Shown here piece after piece: positions 29,682 to 37,865 of a stretch of 64,000 nt of DNA (within the stretch, counting starts at the first letter, position 1; every line of letters begins with the position of its first letter). Position numbers and translations under genes: made by a program. The stretch is taken from contig NZ_JAFLWA010000008.1 in assembly GCF_017316125.1 (NCBI RefSeq), positions 1 to 64,000 on the forward strand. Reading direction: 5' to 3'. The notes below the pieces were generated by a model, which saw nothing but the letters and a program-made list of their open reading frames with translations, ran no database searches and was not told where the DNA came from. This stretch comes from Enterococcus sp. DIV0660C. GTDB taxonomy: Bacteria; Bacillota; Bacilli; Lactobacillales; Enterococcaceae.

Positions 29682-30607
29682 TGTGATTCCTCCAGCCATT
29701 TTTGAATTTCCGTTTCAATTACTTGTTGTTCCTCAGGCTGCTCTATTAAATCAAACCACTGAGCAGTTAGTCGATTTCTAAACCAAGTAAGTTGTCGTTT
29801 TGCATAGCGTCTGGAATTTTGTTTGATTTGTTCTACGACTTCTGCTAAAGAACCCTGTCCGTTAAAATAAGGAAAAAATTCTTTGTACCCAATTCCTTGA
29901 CTTGCTTGTGTATCACCTAATTGATAAACAAAATGTGCCTCATCCTCCAAACCAGCTTTTAGCATCAGATCCACTCGTAAATTGATTCGTTCATAAAGCT
30001 TCTCCCGGTTGGTATCCAAGCCAATCATGTAATAATCGTATAATTGTTTTGGTTGTTCTTTTGGGGCAGTAATGCTGAATCCAGTTGTTTCTAAAACTTC
30101 CAGTGCCCGGACAACTTTTCGCTGATTGTTCCAATGAATTTTTTCTGCAGCTTCTGGATCTTTTTCTTTAAGCATCCTCCACAAAGCTTCTTTTCCATAT
30201 TCGTCAGCAAATGTTTCGTATTTTTGGCGAACTAGTTTGGTTTCATCTTGTTGCTTATCTGCAGCACCCAATTGATAATCATAAAGTAAAGACTGGATAT
30301 ACAATCCTGTGCCCCCTGCAATAATTGGCAAATGACCTCTAGCCGTGATTTCAGTAATCAATTGTCTAGCAGACTGCTGAAAATCAGCAACTGAGTAATG
30401 TTGCGTCGGCTCGATCACATCAATCAAATGATGTGGTACGCCAGCCATTTCTTTTTTGGTGACCTTCGCTGTTCCAATGTCTAGTTTTTGGTACACTTGC
30501 AAGGAATCACCACTAATGATTTCCCCATTAAATTTTTTTGCTAATTCAATGCTCAAAGCTGTTTTACCAACAGCCGTTGGGCCAACAATTACTAATACTT
30601 TTTTCAT
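29678..30607 (-). CDS. miaA: tRNA dimethylallyltransferase
   Basis: 309-residue enzyme that adds a dimethylallyl group to A37 of tRNAs reading UNN codons. P-loop GPTAVGKTALS near the N-terminus, catalytic and substrate motif SGDSLQVYQKLDIGTAK, PHHLIDV, and AGGTGLYIQSLLYD; near the C-terminus RRYAKRQLTWFRNR. ATG at 30607 chosen because AGGA lies five bases upstream. It starts seven bases after the glycerophosphodiesterase stop and overlaps hflX. Confidence 0.97.
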   Translation of the reverse strand: MKKVLVIVGPTAVGKTALSIELAKKFNGEIISGDSLQVYQKLDIGTAKVTKKEMAGVPHHLIDVIEPTQHYSVADFQQSARQLITEITARGHLPIIAGGTGLYIQSLLYDYQLGAADKQQDETKLVRQKYETFADEYGKEALWRMLKEKDPEAAEKIHWNNQRKVVRALEVLETTGFSITAPKEQPKQLYDYYMIGLDTNREKLYERINLRVDLMLKAGLEDEAHFVYQLGDTQASQGIGYKEFFPYFNGQGSLAEVVEQIKQNSRRYAKRQLTWFRNRLTAQWFDLIEQPEEQQVIETEIQKWLEESQ

Positions 30608-30614
30608 AAGCATC

Positions 30615-31346
30615 CTACTTTTTCATAAATTGTTTCAGGCGAATGGCTCTCTCAGGATAATCAGTAATAATTCCTGTCACTCCAAGTCCATAGCACCAAT
30701 TGATTTCTTCTTCTGTATTGATCGTCCATGGTCGAATAGGTTTATCAAACATTCCTACTTGTCCAGATTGTTCTTGCAACCAAGTCTTTTTGGGATGAAC
30801 ACCTTCGATAAATTCGTTTTCCTTTGCGTACATGATTTTATTTTTTGAAGTCCCTGTTAAAACATCTAATTGAACACCGGGTTCTAGTTTCGCCATGCGC
30901 TCTAGAGAAGCAAGGTTGAAACTGCAATACCCATGTTCAAACGGCCAAGACTGTTGCAACAAGGCAGAAACTTTATCCTCAATTTGAGGATATTCATACT
31001 TATCTGTCTTTAATTCGATCATTAATACACCGCGGTAGTTTTTTTGGAGCAAAAGGTTCAGTACCTCTTTTAAAGTTGGCACTTTTGCCGCAGAAAAATC
31101 TTTGCTAAACCAACTACCGGCGTTCAACTTTTTGATTTCTTCCAACGTTTTTTCGCGAAGTAATCCTTTACCATTTGTTGTTCGATCCACTTCTTCATCA
31201 TGCATCACAACTATTTGGCCATCTGCACTAAGATGAACGTCTAACTCGATTCCATCTGAACCAACACGAACTGCTTCGGCAAATGCTGGCAATGTATTTT
31301 CAGGATGTGTTCCGCTACTCCCGCGATGTGCGTAAATCTGTACCAT
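30615..31346 (-). CDS. Glycerophosphodiester phosphodiesterase (GDPD family)
   Basis: 243-residue cytoplasmic UgpQ-like enzyme that hydrolyses deacylated phospholipid head groups to glycerol-3-phosphate plus alcohol. Catalytic His and Arg in YAHRGSSGTHPENT, metal ligands Glu/Asp in GIELDVHLSADGQIVVMHDEEVDRTTNG, and C-terminal GVTGIITDYPERAI. There is no signal peptide. The ATG at 31346 is favoured since GGAG lies nine bases before it. It begins the operon with miaA, hflX and the PLP-enzyme gene; an extended -10 (TGTTACAAT on the minus strand, 31371-31379) lies upstream. Confidence 0.93.
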   Translation of the reverse strand: MVQIYAHRGSSGTHPENTLPAFAEAVRVGSDGIELDVHLSADGQIVVMHDEEVDRTTNGKGLLREKTLEEIKKLNAGSWFSKDFSAAKVPTLKEVLNLLLQKNYRGVLMIELKTDKYEYPQIEDKVSALLQQSWPFEHGYCSFNLASLERMAKLEPGVQLDVLTGTSKNKIMYAKENEFIEGVHPKKTWLQEQSGQVGMFDKPIRPWTINTEEEINWCYGLGVTGIITDYPERAIRLKQFMKK

Positions 31347-31370
31347 ATTCATTCACTCCAATCGAGTACT

Positions 31371-31379
31371 ATTGTAACA
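31371..31379 (-). promoter_or_regulatory. Extended -10 promoter of the glycerophosphodiesterase-miaA-hflX operon
   Basis: Minus strand TGTTACAAT, an extended -10 element; no clear -35. Confidence 0.5.
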
Positions 31380-31574
31380 TATGGAAGAAGTTCTAGCTCA
31401 AGCACTGACCCTAGCTGAACAAGGAACAAGTACTTCAAAGAACTCTCGCTGTTTTTATATAGCTACGCATTTTTTCGATTTTTTACTTTAAAAAGCTCAC
31501 AAATAAATTTGTTGCTAAACGCATCCATCATACCAAGCTGAACCAATCTTTTAAGAAAGATTTTCTATCTGCAA

Positions 31575-31606
31575 CAAAAAAGAACCCTGACTCTCGTCAA
31601 GGTTCT
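31575..31606 (-). terminator. Intrinsic terminator after the small membrane protein gene
   Basis: An 11-bp stem with one G-U pair closing a GAGA tetraloop (minus strand), followed by six T residues. Confidence 0.88.
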
Positions 31607-31626
31607 GCTGCTCATTGATTTTCTAG

Positions 31627-32154
31627 TTAGCTCCACACGTCATCTTTTGAAAAGAAACCGATTGGTTGTTTCGTCAGATTTTTTAATTGTAGTTTTTTCT
31701 CGTTGATCATCTCAGTCAAATTATCACTAAAGTTTTCTAAAATGACACGACCACCTTTATACGCATATCCACCTACTTTCATTGTTTCATCAGGTGAAAG
31801 AATTACTTTTCGATGGGCAATTGTTTTGAACAATTCATCTAAAATATAGTTAGGTAAATAAAAATTATTTTGTGTCGCATATGATTGCAAATAAGCAAAA
31901 TCGTCAATCGTGATGTAGCAGTCATCAAATGCGTCAAAGCTGACATACTCTTCCATTAGAGTGGAACGTTTTTGCAAAATCTCATTGATTTTCTTATTCA
32001 ATTGATTCAACGTTTCAATTTCTTTGACCTTTAGTTCTAATTCACGTCGACGTGTTTCTTTATTTTCTAAATGGCGCATCTGGATCGCCATGCCAAGATA
32101 GACAACCACTGCACCCAAAAGAACGCCGATAAAACCTATGATTCCCACTTCCAA
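31627..32154 (-). CDS. Uncharacterised single-pass membrane protein with coiled coil
   Basis: 175 residues if started at the TTG at 32154, which has AAGGAGG nine bases upstream; the open frame extends further but its ATGs have no ribosome site. One N-terminal transmembrane segment (VGIIGFIGVLLGAVVVYLGM), a charged coiled coil rich in Lys/Glu (about 30-65), then a soluble domain with FDDCYITIDDFAYLQSYA. No recognised family motif. It is divergent from clpP, and its upstream region overlaps the clpP promoter region. A function in envelope or stress biology would be a guess. Confidence 0.78.
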   Translation of the reverse strand: MEVGIIGFIGVLLGAVVVYLGMAIQMRHLENKETRRRELELKVKEIETLNQLNKKINEILQKRSTLMEEYVSFDAFDDCYITIDDFAYLQSYATQNNFYLPNYILDELFKTIAHRKVILSPDETMKVGGYAYKGGRVILENFSDNLTEMINEKKLQLKNLTKQPIGFFSKDDVWS

Positions 32155-32238
32155 ATCTATTGCTCCTCCTTGTTTCTGTTCTCTTTTTATCATAACATAA
32201 AGAAGTCTTTCTTCGACCAATTTGTCGAAGTTTTTTCA

Positions 32239-32268
32239 TTTGACCTTTGTTGACCAAAAAGGTATACT
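32239..32268 (+). promoter_or_regulatory. clpP promoter overlapped by a CtsR operator
   Basis: TTGACC (32240-32245), 17-base spacer, TATACT (32263-32268). The CtsR heptad pair TTTGACC-TTT-GTTGACC (32239-32255) covers the -35 and spacer; one base differs from the tandem consensus. Heat-shock control of clpP by CtsR follows. Confidence 0.85.
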
Positions 32269-32337
32269 TCTTCTTAGGTATTTAAGAACACTTTGTGTTA
32301 CACTAACTTTGAAAGAATTTTAAGGAGGAAATTTAGA

Positions 32338-32931
32338 ATGAATTTAATTCCTACAGTTATCGAACAATCATCTCGTGGTGAAAGAGCCTACGATATTTAT
32401 TCTCGTCTATTAAAAGACCGTATCATCATGTTGAGTGGACAAGTAACAGATGATCTTGCAAATTCGATCATTGCACAATTGCTTTTCCTTGATGCTCAAG
32501 ACTCTGAAAAAGATATTTATCTTTATATCAACTCTCCAGGTGGATCTGTGACAGCAGGTATGGCCATTTATGACACAATGAACTTTGTCAAAGCAGATGT
32601 CCAAACAATCGTTATGGGGATGGCTGCTTCAATGGGTAGCTTCTTACTAACCGCTGGTACAAAAGGCAAACGTTTTGCTTTGCCAAATGCAGAAATCATG
32701 ATTCACCAACCACTTGGTGGCGCACAAGGTCAAGCAACTGAAATTGAAATTGCTGCACGCCACATTTTACAAACTCGTGAACGCTTAAACAAAATCTTAG
32801 CTGAACGTACAGGTCAACCACTTGAAGTCATCGAAAAAGATACTGATCGTGACAATTATATGACTGCTCAGCAAGCAAAAGATTATGGCTTGATCGACGA
32901 AGTAATGGAAAACAACTCTGCTTTGAAGTAA
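32338..32931 (+). CDS. clpP: ATP-dependent Clp protease proteolytic subunit
   Basis: 197-residue serine peptidase that forms the 14-mer chamber used by ClpX, ClpC and ClpE to degrade proteins. The triad Ser98 (MGMAASMG), His123 (EIMIHQP) and Asp172 ([10 protein letters not shown] region, here KDTDRDNYM) is in its standard positions. The start at 32338 follows TAAGGAGG; the in-frame extension upstream is untranslated leader. CtsR operator overlaps the promoter. Monocistronic with its own terminator. Confidence 0.98.
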   Translation: MNLIPTVIEQSSRGERAYDIYSRLLKDRIIMLSGQVTDDLANSIIAQLLFLDAQDSEKDIYLYINSPGGSVTAGMAIYDTMNFVKADVQTIVMGMAASMGSFLLTAGTKGKRFALPNAEIMIHQPLGGAQGQATEIEIAARHILQTRERLNKILAERTGQPLEVIEKDTDRDNYMTAQQAKDYGLIDEVMENNSALK

Positions 32932-32998
32932 ACGGCTAACAGACCAGCACAATTTAACTTTGATCAGTGATAGAATTTCTTATAATTGAAAAGACACA

Positions 32999-33041
32999 AA
33001 AAGAACCAGCCTTATCGTTAATAAGGCTGGTTCTTTTTTAG
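32999..33041 (+). terminator. Intrinsic terminator after clpP
   Basis: A 15-bp perfect stem (33001-33015 with 33021-33035) and a T run on the plus strand. Confidence 0.92.
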
Positions 33042-33190
33042 ATAAATTTTTTCCTAAACACTTGATCTGAAGTGATATTTCTCTTGCTCCGTATTTTTCG
33101 GGCTACTTTTCTTTATATAAGAGCGTTTCGGTGACATTCGTTATTAACAGTCTGGCAAGAAAATGATTCACTCACACATTGCATGCTCAC

Positions 33191-33769
33191 TCAAAAAGCT
33201 GCCATGGCATTTGCTACGATCGTTTTCGCCATTTCTTCACTTTGAACAGACGCATTTAATGTTCGCAAGCCATAATAACTCGTTAGAAACATCGTTGTTA
33301 ATTCTGTTGCAGTTTTAGCTGTGTTTAATTCCTTCTCATCTATACTACGTTGAATTTCCATCTGGATTTTTTGCCCTAGTACATCCACATGTTTTTTGGT
33401 CCAGTGAACAACGGCTTCATCCGTTTTTCCCCGTTCTATAGCTGCATTGATCAGGTAGCATCCTTGTCTTTGATCGCCAAAATCCACCGCTACTGCCCAA
33501 TTCAATAAATTTTCTAACCGTTGCTTGAGCGCGATTGGCTGCGACAAGAGCGCAATTTGTTCTTCCAACCAAAGTTCATGGTAATATTTCAGCGTTTCAA
33601 CATATAGTGCATGTTTAGTTTCAAACGCGTTGTAAAAACTACCTTTGCCGACTCCGATTTTCCGACATAAATGATCAGTGGAACATGCCTCATACCCACG
33701 TGCCCAAAATTCATTCATCGCCTTTTCAATTAATTCTTCTTCGCTACATTTTCTTGGTCTTCCTGTCAT
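33191..33769 (-). CDS. TetR-family transcriptional regulator
   Basis: 192-residue repressor with N-terminal helix-turn-helix (ARGYEACSTDHLCRKIGVGK followed by GSFYNAFETKHALY) and a C-terminal ligand domain of the TetR_C type. The start at 33769 follows AGGTGA eight bases upstream; the GTG start four codons earlier is part of that site. It lies 32 bases after the nitroreductase gene and is probably co-transcribed with it, so it may control that enzyme and itself. No clear terminator was seen in the 150 bases beyond. Confidence 0.9.
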   Translation of the reverse strand: MTGRPRKCSEEELIEKAMNEFWARGYEACSTDHLCRKIGVGKGSFYNAFETKHALYVETLKYYHELWLEEQIALLSQPIALKQRLENLLNWAVAVDFGDQRQGCYLINAAIERGKTDEAVVHWTKKHVDVLGQKIQMEIQRSIDEKELNTAKTATELTTMFLTSYYGLRTLNASVQSEEMAKTIVANAMAAF

Positions 33770-33801
33770 AAAAAGAGTCACCTACCATTTCTGATCAAAA
33801 T

Positions 33802-34542
33802 TTATTTTTTAGCCATGCCTTGTTGATTTAGGAAAGGTTTCGTTTCCGTTCTTGGTAATCTTTTTAGACTACTTAAGACACTTTCAGCCCAAGAATGTTT
33901 TTTAGCGCCACCTGTTCGATGGGCATAATAATTTTTTGTTTGTTCTTCATATTCATCCACTACTCGGTCTGTCTCATTATTGTATTTATTGACATGATAA
34001 ATACCTGTAATCGGCATTCTAGGCTTCAAGTCATTTCGTACTTTAGGATAACCGATAACTAATCCAAAGATTGGGAAAACATATTCTGGTAATTCCAGCA
34101 TTTCAGAAATTTCTACGATGGCGTCACGGATTCCCCCAATGTAACATACGCCCATCCCCATTGATTCTGCTGCTATTGTCATGTTTTGGGCAGCTAAGCT
34201 CGCATCTACCGTCCCTACTAAAGTAGCATCTATTCCTTCGAGTGTCAGTTGAATATCAACATTCCTTTTTTTAGCTAATTTATTTAGTCTTTGCATATCT
34301 GCGCAAAAGATAAAAAAGTGACTGCCTTCAGCAATAAATGGTTGGTTGCCCGCTAATCGAGCAATTTTTCTTTTGAGCTCTTCCTCTTCGATTCCGATAA
34401 TCGAATATGCTTGCAAAAAACTGGATGAGGAAGCTGCTTGAGCAGAAAGAATCAATTCTTTCACTTGCGCCTCTGACATTTTTTTATCTGAAAATTGTCG
34501 AACAGAAACATGCTTTTGTAATAAATCAATGGTTTCATTCAT
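33802..34542 (-). CDS. NfsA-type NADPH-dependent nitroreductase/FMN oxidoreductase
   Basis: 246-residue homodimeric flavoprotein of the NfsA/FRP group, which reduces nitroaromatics, quinones or flavins with NADPH. FMN-binding Arg/Ser near the start (HVSVRQFSDKKMSE), SSSSFLQAYSIIGI, GVCYIGGIRD, and the C-terminal GLVIGYPKVRNDLKPRMP are typical. A good promoter lies upstream. Paired with a TetR regulator downstream, it fits a xenobiotic or electrophile-inducible unit. Confidence 0.92.
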   Translation of the reverse strand: MNETIDLLQKHVSVRQFSDKKMSEAQVKELILSAQAASSSSFLQAYSIIGIEEEELKRKIARLAGNQPFIAEGSHFFIFCADMQRLNKLAKKRNVDIQLTLEGIDATLVGTVDASLAAQNMTIAAESMGMGVCYIGGIRDAIVEISEMLELPEYVFPIFGLVIGYPKVRNDLKPRMPITGIYHVNKYNNETDRVVDEYEEQTKNYYAHRTGGAKKHSWAESVLSSLKRLPRTETKPFLNQQGMAKK

Positions 34543-34577
34543 ACTAATTCGTTCCTTTCATTCCGTACTATTTTTTT

Positions 34578-34606
34578 AGTTTATCATTTTTGTACCAATC
34601 AGTCAA
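34578..34606 (-). promoter_or_regulatory. Promoter of nitroreductase-tetR unit
   Basis: Minus strand TTGACT, 17-base spacer, TAAACT. The sequence GACTGATTGGTAC across the -35/spacer is a weak dyad that could bind the TetR regulator. Confidence 0.6.
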
Positions 34607-34704
34607 AAATCATTTTTTCAAAAGTTAGTAAATAAATTTGGGAACTCTAAATCGATACGCCGTTTTCTTTTTGCTATCCAGGCTATTCTTATGGCTTTAT
34701 TCAT

Positions 34705-34740
34705 TACAAAAAACAGTCAGAACTAAGTCCTGACTGTTTT
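34705..34740 (-). terminator. Intrinsic terminator after the GPH symporter gene
   Basis: An 11-bp stem (AAAACAGTCAG / CTGACTGTTTT), extended to about 15 with a G-U pair, then T residues on the minus strand. Confidence 0.82.
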
Positions 34741-34752
34741 GTTTTAACTTAC

Positions 34753-36141
34753 TCATGATGCTTTTTTGTTTTGGGCTTCAATAACTTTCTTTTGCTCTAA
34801 ATCAGCTTTTATTTGCGGATAAATTGTATCTAAATGATAAAATAGCATGGTTACTATCGAACAAATAATCAAGAATATTGGGACATAAAGATACATTGCT
34901 TGGATGGCAAAAATTGTTCGTTCAGTTTGCACAGCTGCTCCGGGCTGATACATTCCCCAAGCTAACAATCCACTTGCTAGTCCACCAGAAATTGCCTGTG
35001 CTACTTTTCCTAAAAAGCCATTGATTGCTGAAAGAGAACCAGAGACATTGATCCCTGTCTTCCATTCCCCAAAATCAACTGAATCTGCTTGCATAGAAAA
35101 ATAAATACTTTCTTTCACACCATAACCAATTGCTGAAATAAAAGCCCCTACTAGAATGCCTGGTATACGACTAGCTGCAAACATGATCACGATTAAACCA
35201 ACTAACTGGATACCCGAAGACAAAAGATACAAGTTTCGTTTGCCAAATAATTTAGCAAGCAGCGGGACGAAAAAGTTTGCAAACATTGGGACAATCGACA
35301 TAATCGTTGCTACCGTAACTGACAGTGATTTGCTGCCGACGACAACAGAATAATAATAAACTAACGCACTTGATTGAATAAAGAAACTAGTCCACATAAA
35401 AAGAATATTGACGGCAAAGACCAACCAAGGTTTATTTTGTTTTAACGAAGTCAAAACTGTCTTAAGTGAGGGATTTTTCACCCCATGGACTGGTAATTCT
35501 CGAACATTGAAGAACGTAAAAAAGAATAAAAGACAACTAATAATTCCGAAGATCCCCATGACAATTTTGAAGCCAATTTGTTCATTTCCATGTCCAAAAA
35601 AGGCCACCAAAGCGAATGCGCAAGAGCTGACGATCGTTGCACCAAGAAAGGCAAAAAATTTTCGTGAAGTTGATAACGCTGTTCTTTCTTCTGTATCACT
35701 TGTTAAACTAGGTAAAATTGAAGCCATTGGTACGTTGACCAAAGTGTATGCTAGCGATAACCCAAAGTAGGTGATATACGCATACACTAATTTCCCTGAG
35801 GCAGAAAAATCAGGGACACTGAAACATAAAAAAGCAAAGAGCGCAAAAGGAATCGCTCCGAAAAGAAAATAAGGCCGTGATTTTCCCCAACGCGTATTGG
35901 TATGATCGATCAAATAGCCCACCAATAAATCGGTGATCCCGTCTACAAAGCGCGTAACAACGAACATCAAACTGATTGCTGCGGCATTTAAATGCATGAC
36001 ATCTGTATAAAAGTACAGAAGATAAAGTGAAATCATTTGCCAAATAAGGTTACAGGCTAAATCAGAAACACCGTAGCCAATCCGTTGTCGCCAAATGTTG
36101 AATTGGTTTCTTTTCAATTGATTCATTTGTGTCGTTTCCAT
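34753..36141 (-). CDS. Glycoside/pentoside/hexuronide:cation symporter (GPH family)
   Basis: 462-residue twelve-helix sugar symporter of the MelB/XynB type. Hallmarks: GVSDLACNLIWQMISLYLLYFYTDV at the N-terminus (helix 1), FVDGITDLLVGYLID with cation-site Asp residues, RWGKSRPYFLFGAIPF between helices 2 and 3, and VNVPMASILPSLTSD. It probably takes up a glycoside together with Na+ or H+. It lies downstream of the six-hairpin glycosidase gene and likely brings in its substrate or product. AAAGGAG lies seven bases before the ATG. Confidence 0.92.
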   Translation of the reverse strand: METTQMNQLKRNQFNIWRQRIGYGVSDLACNLIWQMISLYLLYFYTDVMHLNAAAISLMFVVTRFVDGITDLLVGYLIDHTNTRWGKSRPYFLFGAIPFALFAFLCFSVPDFSASGKLVYAYITYFGLSLAYTLVNVPMASILPSLTSDTEERTALSTSRKFFAFLGATIVSSCAFALVAFFGHGNEQIGFKIVMGIFGIISCLLFFFTFFNVRELPVHGVKNPSLKTVLTSLKQNKPWLVFAVNILFMWTSFFIQSSALVYYYSVVVGSKSLSVTVATIMSIVPMFANFFVPLLAKLFGKRNLYLLSSGIQLVGLIVIMFAASRIPGILVGAFISAIGYGVKESIYFSMQADSVDFGEWKTGINVSGSLSAINGFLGKVAQAISGGLASGLLAWGMYQPGAAVQTERTIFAIQAMYLYVPIFLIICSIVTMLFYHLDTIYPQIKADLEQKKVIEAQNKKAS

Positions 36142-36174
36142 AATAAAACTCCTTTAAAATGATCTACCAGCAAT

Positions 36175-36188
36175 TACAACCGCTTTCA
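36175..36188 (-). promoter_or_regulatory. Candidate cre site upstream of the GPH symporter gene
   Basis: Minus strand TGAAAGCGGTTGTA matches the cre consensus at 12 of 14 positions and lies about 34 bases before the start codon. A weak call. Confidence 0.35.
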
Positions 36189-36253
36189 CCACATGATTAA
36201 TCTATGGATCATCCTGTAGAAATATACAGAATGATCCATGATTTTTAGCAAGA

Positions 36254-37840
36254 CTAATTTTCCACTAGATATTTTCCAATCAAATACGCCGGTGTGCAAC
36301 TCCACGCGTGACAATAGCTATTTAATATTGGGCTGCCGTAAGGAGAAAAGTCTAAATCTTCTGGTTTAAAGGCTTCCCAAAAAGTATCCGCACCTAAGTC
36401 CATCATTTTTCCCCAATAGTCTTTCATCAATTGAATCGCTTCTTCGCGGCAATTCGCCAGAAATAATGCTTCCACCACATGATGGTACATATAAGGCGTA
36501 GCAATTCCTCTTATCGGAAAATGATTTTTCACCGTTGTCTGCATAATTGCTTGATTTGTTGGCGTGTCGAATACTTCAGCCAACACCATCCACACTTGAC
36601 TTGCAATGTTTACTTCGTTTGTCCTTTCAATAATGAATTGCTTTTGCTTTGGGTCAAATAAATGTTGTGTTGAGAATTGGATCATTTTTTCCAAAACTTC
36701 TTCGTAATGTGGCTTTTCTCTTTCATTTGAACGTTCAGCTAATTTCAAGAATCGTTTCAATACGTAGATCATGATTGCTTGTCCAGCAGTTGCTTTATCG
36801 AAATCATTCGACCAGTCAACAAAGACAGGACAGTCTTCCGTTAATACTAAACGACCAGCATCGTCAACTTGTGTCAGTGCCAAATCAACAGCATTTTTGG
36901 CCACGAAATAAAGATCTTCTAAAACGCTCTTATCATTCGTGTGTTCAACATAATCATATAGTGAAGCAATAAAGAAAAGACTGTAATCAAATAAAAACGT
37001 ATCATCTGGTGTCAAACGAGGTTCCGTAAAGACATTTGCGGGAATCTTTCCTTCCACTGTTCGCATGCCACCAAAAAGATACAAGCAACGTTTTACTAAC
37101 GACAAATCATCAAACGTATAGTAGTTAGCTAACGCTTGTAAGCGCAAATCCCCTAACCATAATCTTCGATCTCGTTTAGGACCATCTTCAAAAACTGTCT
37201 GCATACAGTCAAAAAGGGTCTTAACTGAAATATTGTACATTTCCTTTAATGTATCATCTTCAATTGTTCTTGCTGGCAATTGTTCCATTGATACCGAACT
37301 TTTTGCAAGAAATCGCGGATGACGAAAACTTGCCTGCCATTTTGGTGACGTGTCGATTACAGTTAATTCGACATAACGACAGCTATAACGTCGTGGTAAT
37401 TTTAGAGTAGCAGGCAATACATCAAGATGGACGAACTCTTCTTGAATCCATGAGCGTGATAACCAACCATCATAGTCTTCTGAATTGGCATACAATTCAG
37501 AAGGTACTTCCGCAAATTTCAAACGCAAATACAAAGGTGCATCCATCGGCGAACCAACTGAGTCGATATCAATACGAAATTGTCCGACATAATGATCGCC
37601 TAAATCCAAGATGATCGACTCCTCTCTTCCCAATGTGTACTTTTCTAATGCTAAGATATCTTTTTGACTTTCTAGTAGTGAAAAGTCATTTGAACGCTGG
37701 TTTGCAGGAATTTTTTCAACGATCCTAACCGGCTTAATTTCTGTCTCCATTAATTCTGGGATATTTTCTTCTGCTTTTGTCAAAAGTTTTTGATCGTATT
37801 CCCAAACGACATCGTTGTTTATTTGAAAAGTAAAAGCCAT
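36254..37840 (-). CDS. Six-hairpin glycosidase, alpha-L-rhamnosidase-like (GH78-type)
   Basis: 528-residue protein with an N-terminal beta-sandwich (about 1-175) and an (alpha/alpha)6 barrel (about 190-500). The block DGPKRDRRLWLGD resembles the GH78 motif DCPQRDERLGWTGD: acidic residues stand at offsets 0, 5 and 12, as in characterised rhamnosidases. A later FWEAF and the C-terminal HAWSCTPAYLIGKYL also fit. It lacks a signal peptide and the extra N-terminal domains of large rhamnosidases, so it should act inside the cell on small imported rhamnosides. The ATG at 37840 is chosen from GAGGAG seven bases upstream. It lies between two transporters. Confidence 0.8.
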   Translation of the reverse strand: MAFTFQINNDVVWEYDQKLLTKAEENIPELMETEIKPVRIVEKIPANQRSNDFSLLESQKDILALEKYTLGREESIILDLGDHYVGQFRIDIDSVGSPMDAPLYLRLKFAEVPSELYANSEDYDGWLSRSWIQEEFVHLDVLPATLKLPRRYSCRYVELTVIDTSPKWQASFRHPRFLAKSSVSMEQLPARTIEDDTLKEMYNISVKTLFDCMQTVFEDGPKRDRRLWLGDLRLQALANYYTFDDLSLVKRCLYLFGGMRTVEGKIPANVFTEPRLTPDDTFLFDYSLFFIASLYDYVEHTNDKSVLEDLYFVAKNAVDLALTQVDDAGRLVLTEDCPVFVDWSNDFDKATAGQAIMIYVLKRFLKLAERSNEREKPHYEEVLEKMIQFSTQHLFDPKQKQFIIERTNEVNIASQVWMVLAEVFDTPTNQAIMQTTVKNHFPIRGIATPYMYHHVVEALFLANCREEAIQLMKDYWGKMMDLGADTFWEAFKPEDLDFSPYGSPILNSYCHAWSCTPAYLIGKYLVEN

Positions 37841-37865
37841 GTTCATTCTCCTCACTTATTTTTTA

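Noticed and set aside
31381-31491. Short plus-strand ORF (36 codons) starting MEEVLAQALTLAEQ
   Set aside because: No ribosome site before the ATG, and it lies over the promoter region of the glycerophosphodiesterase operon; coding is not supported.
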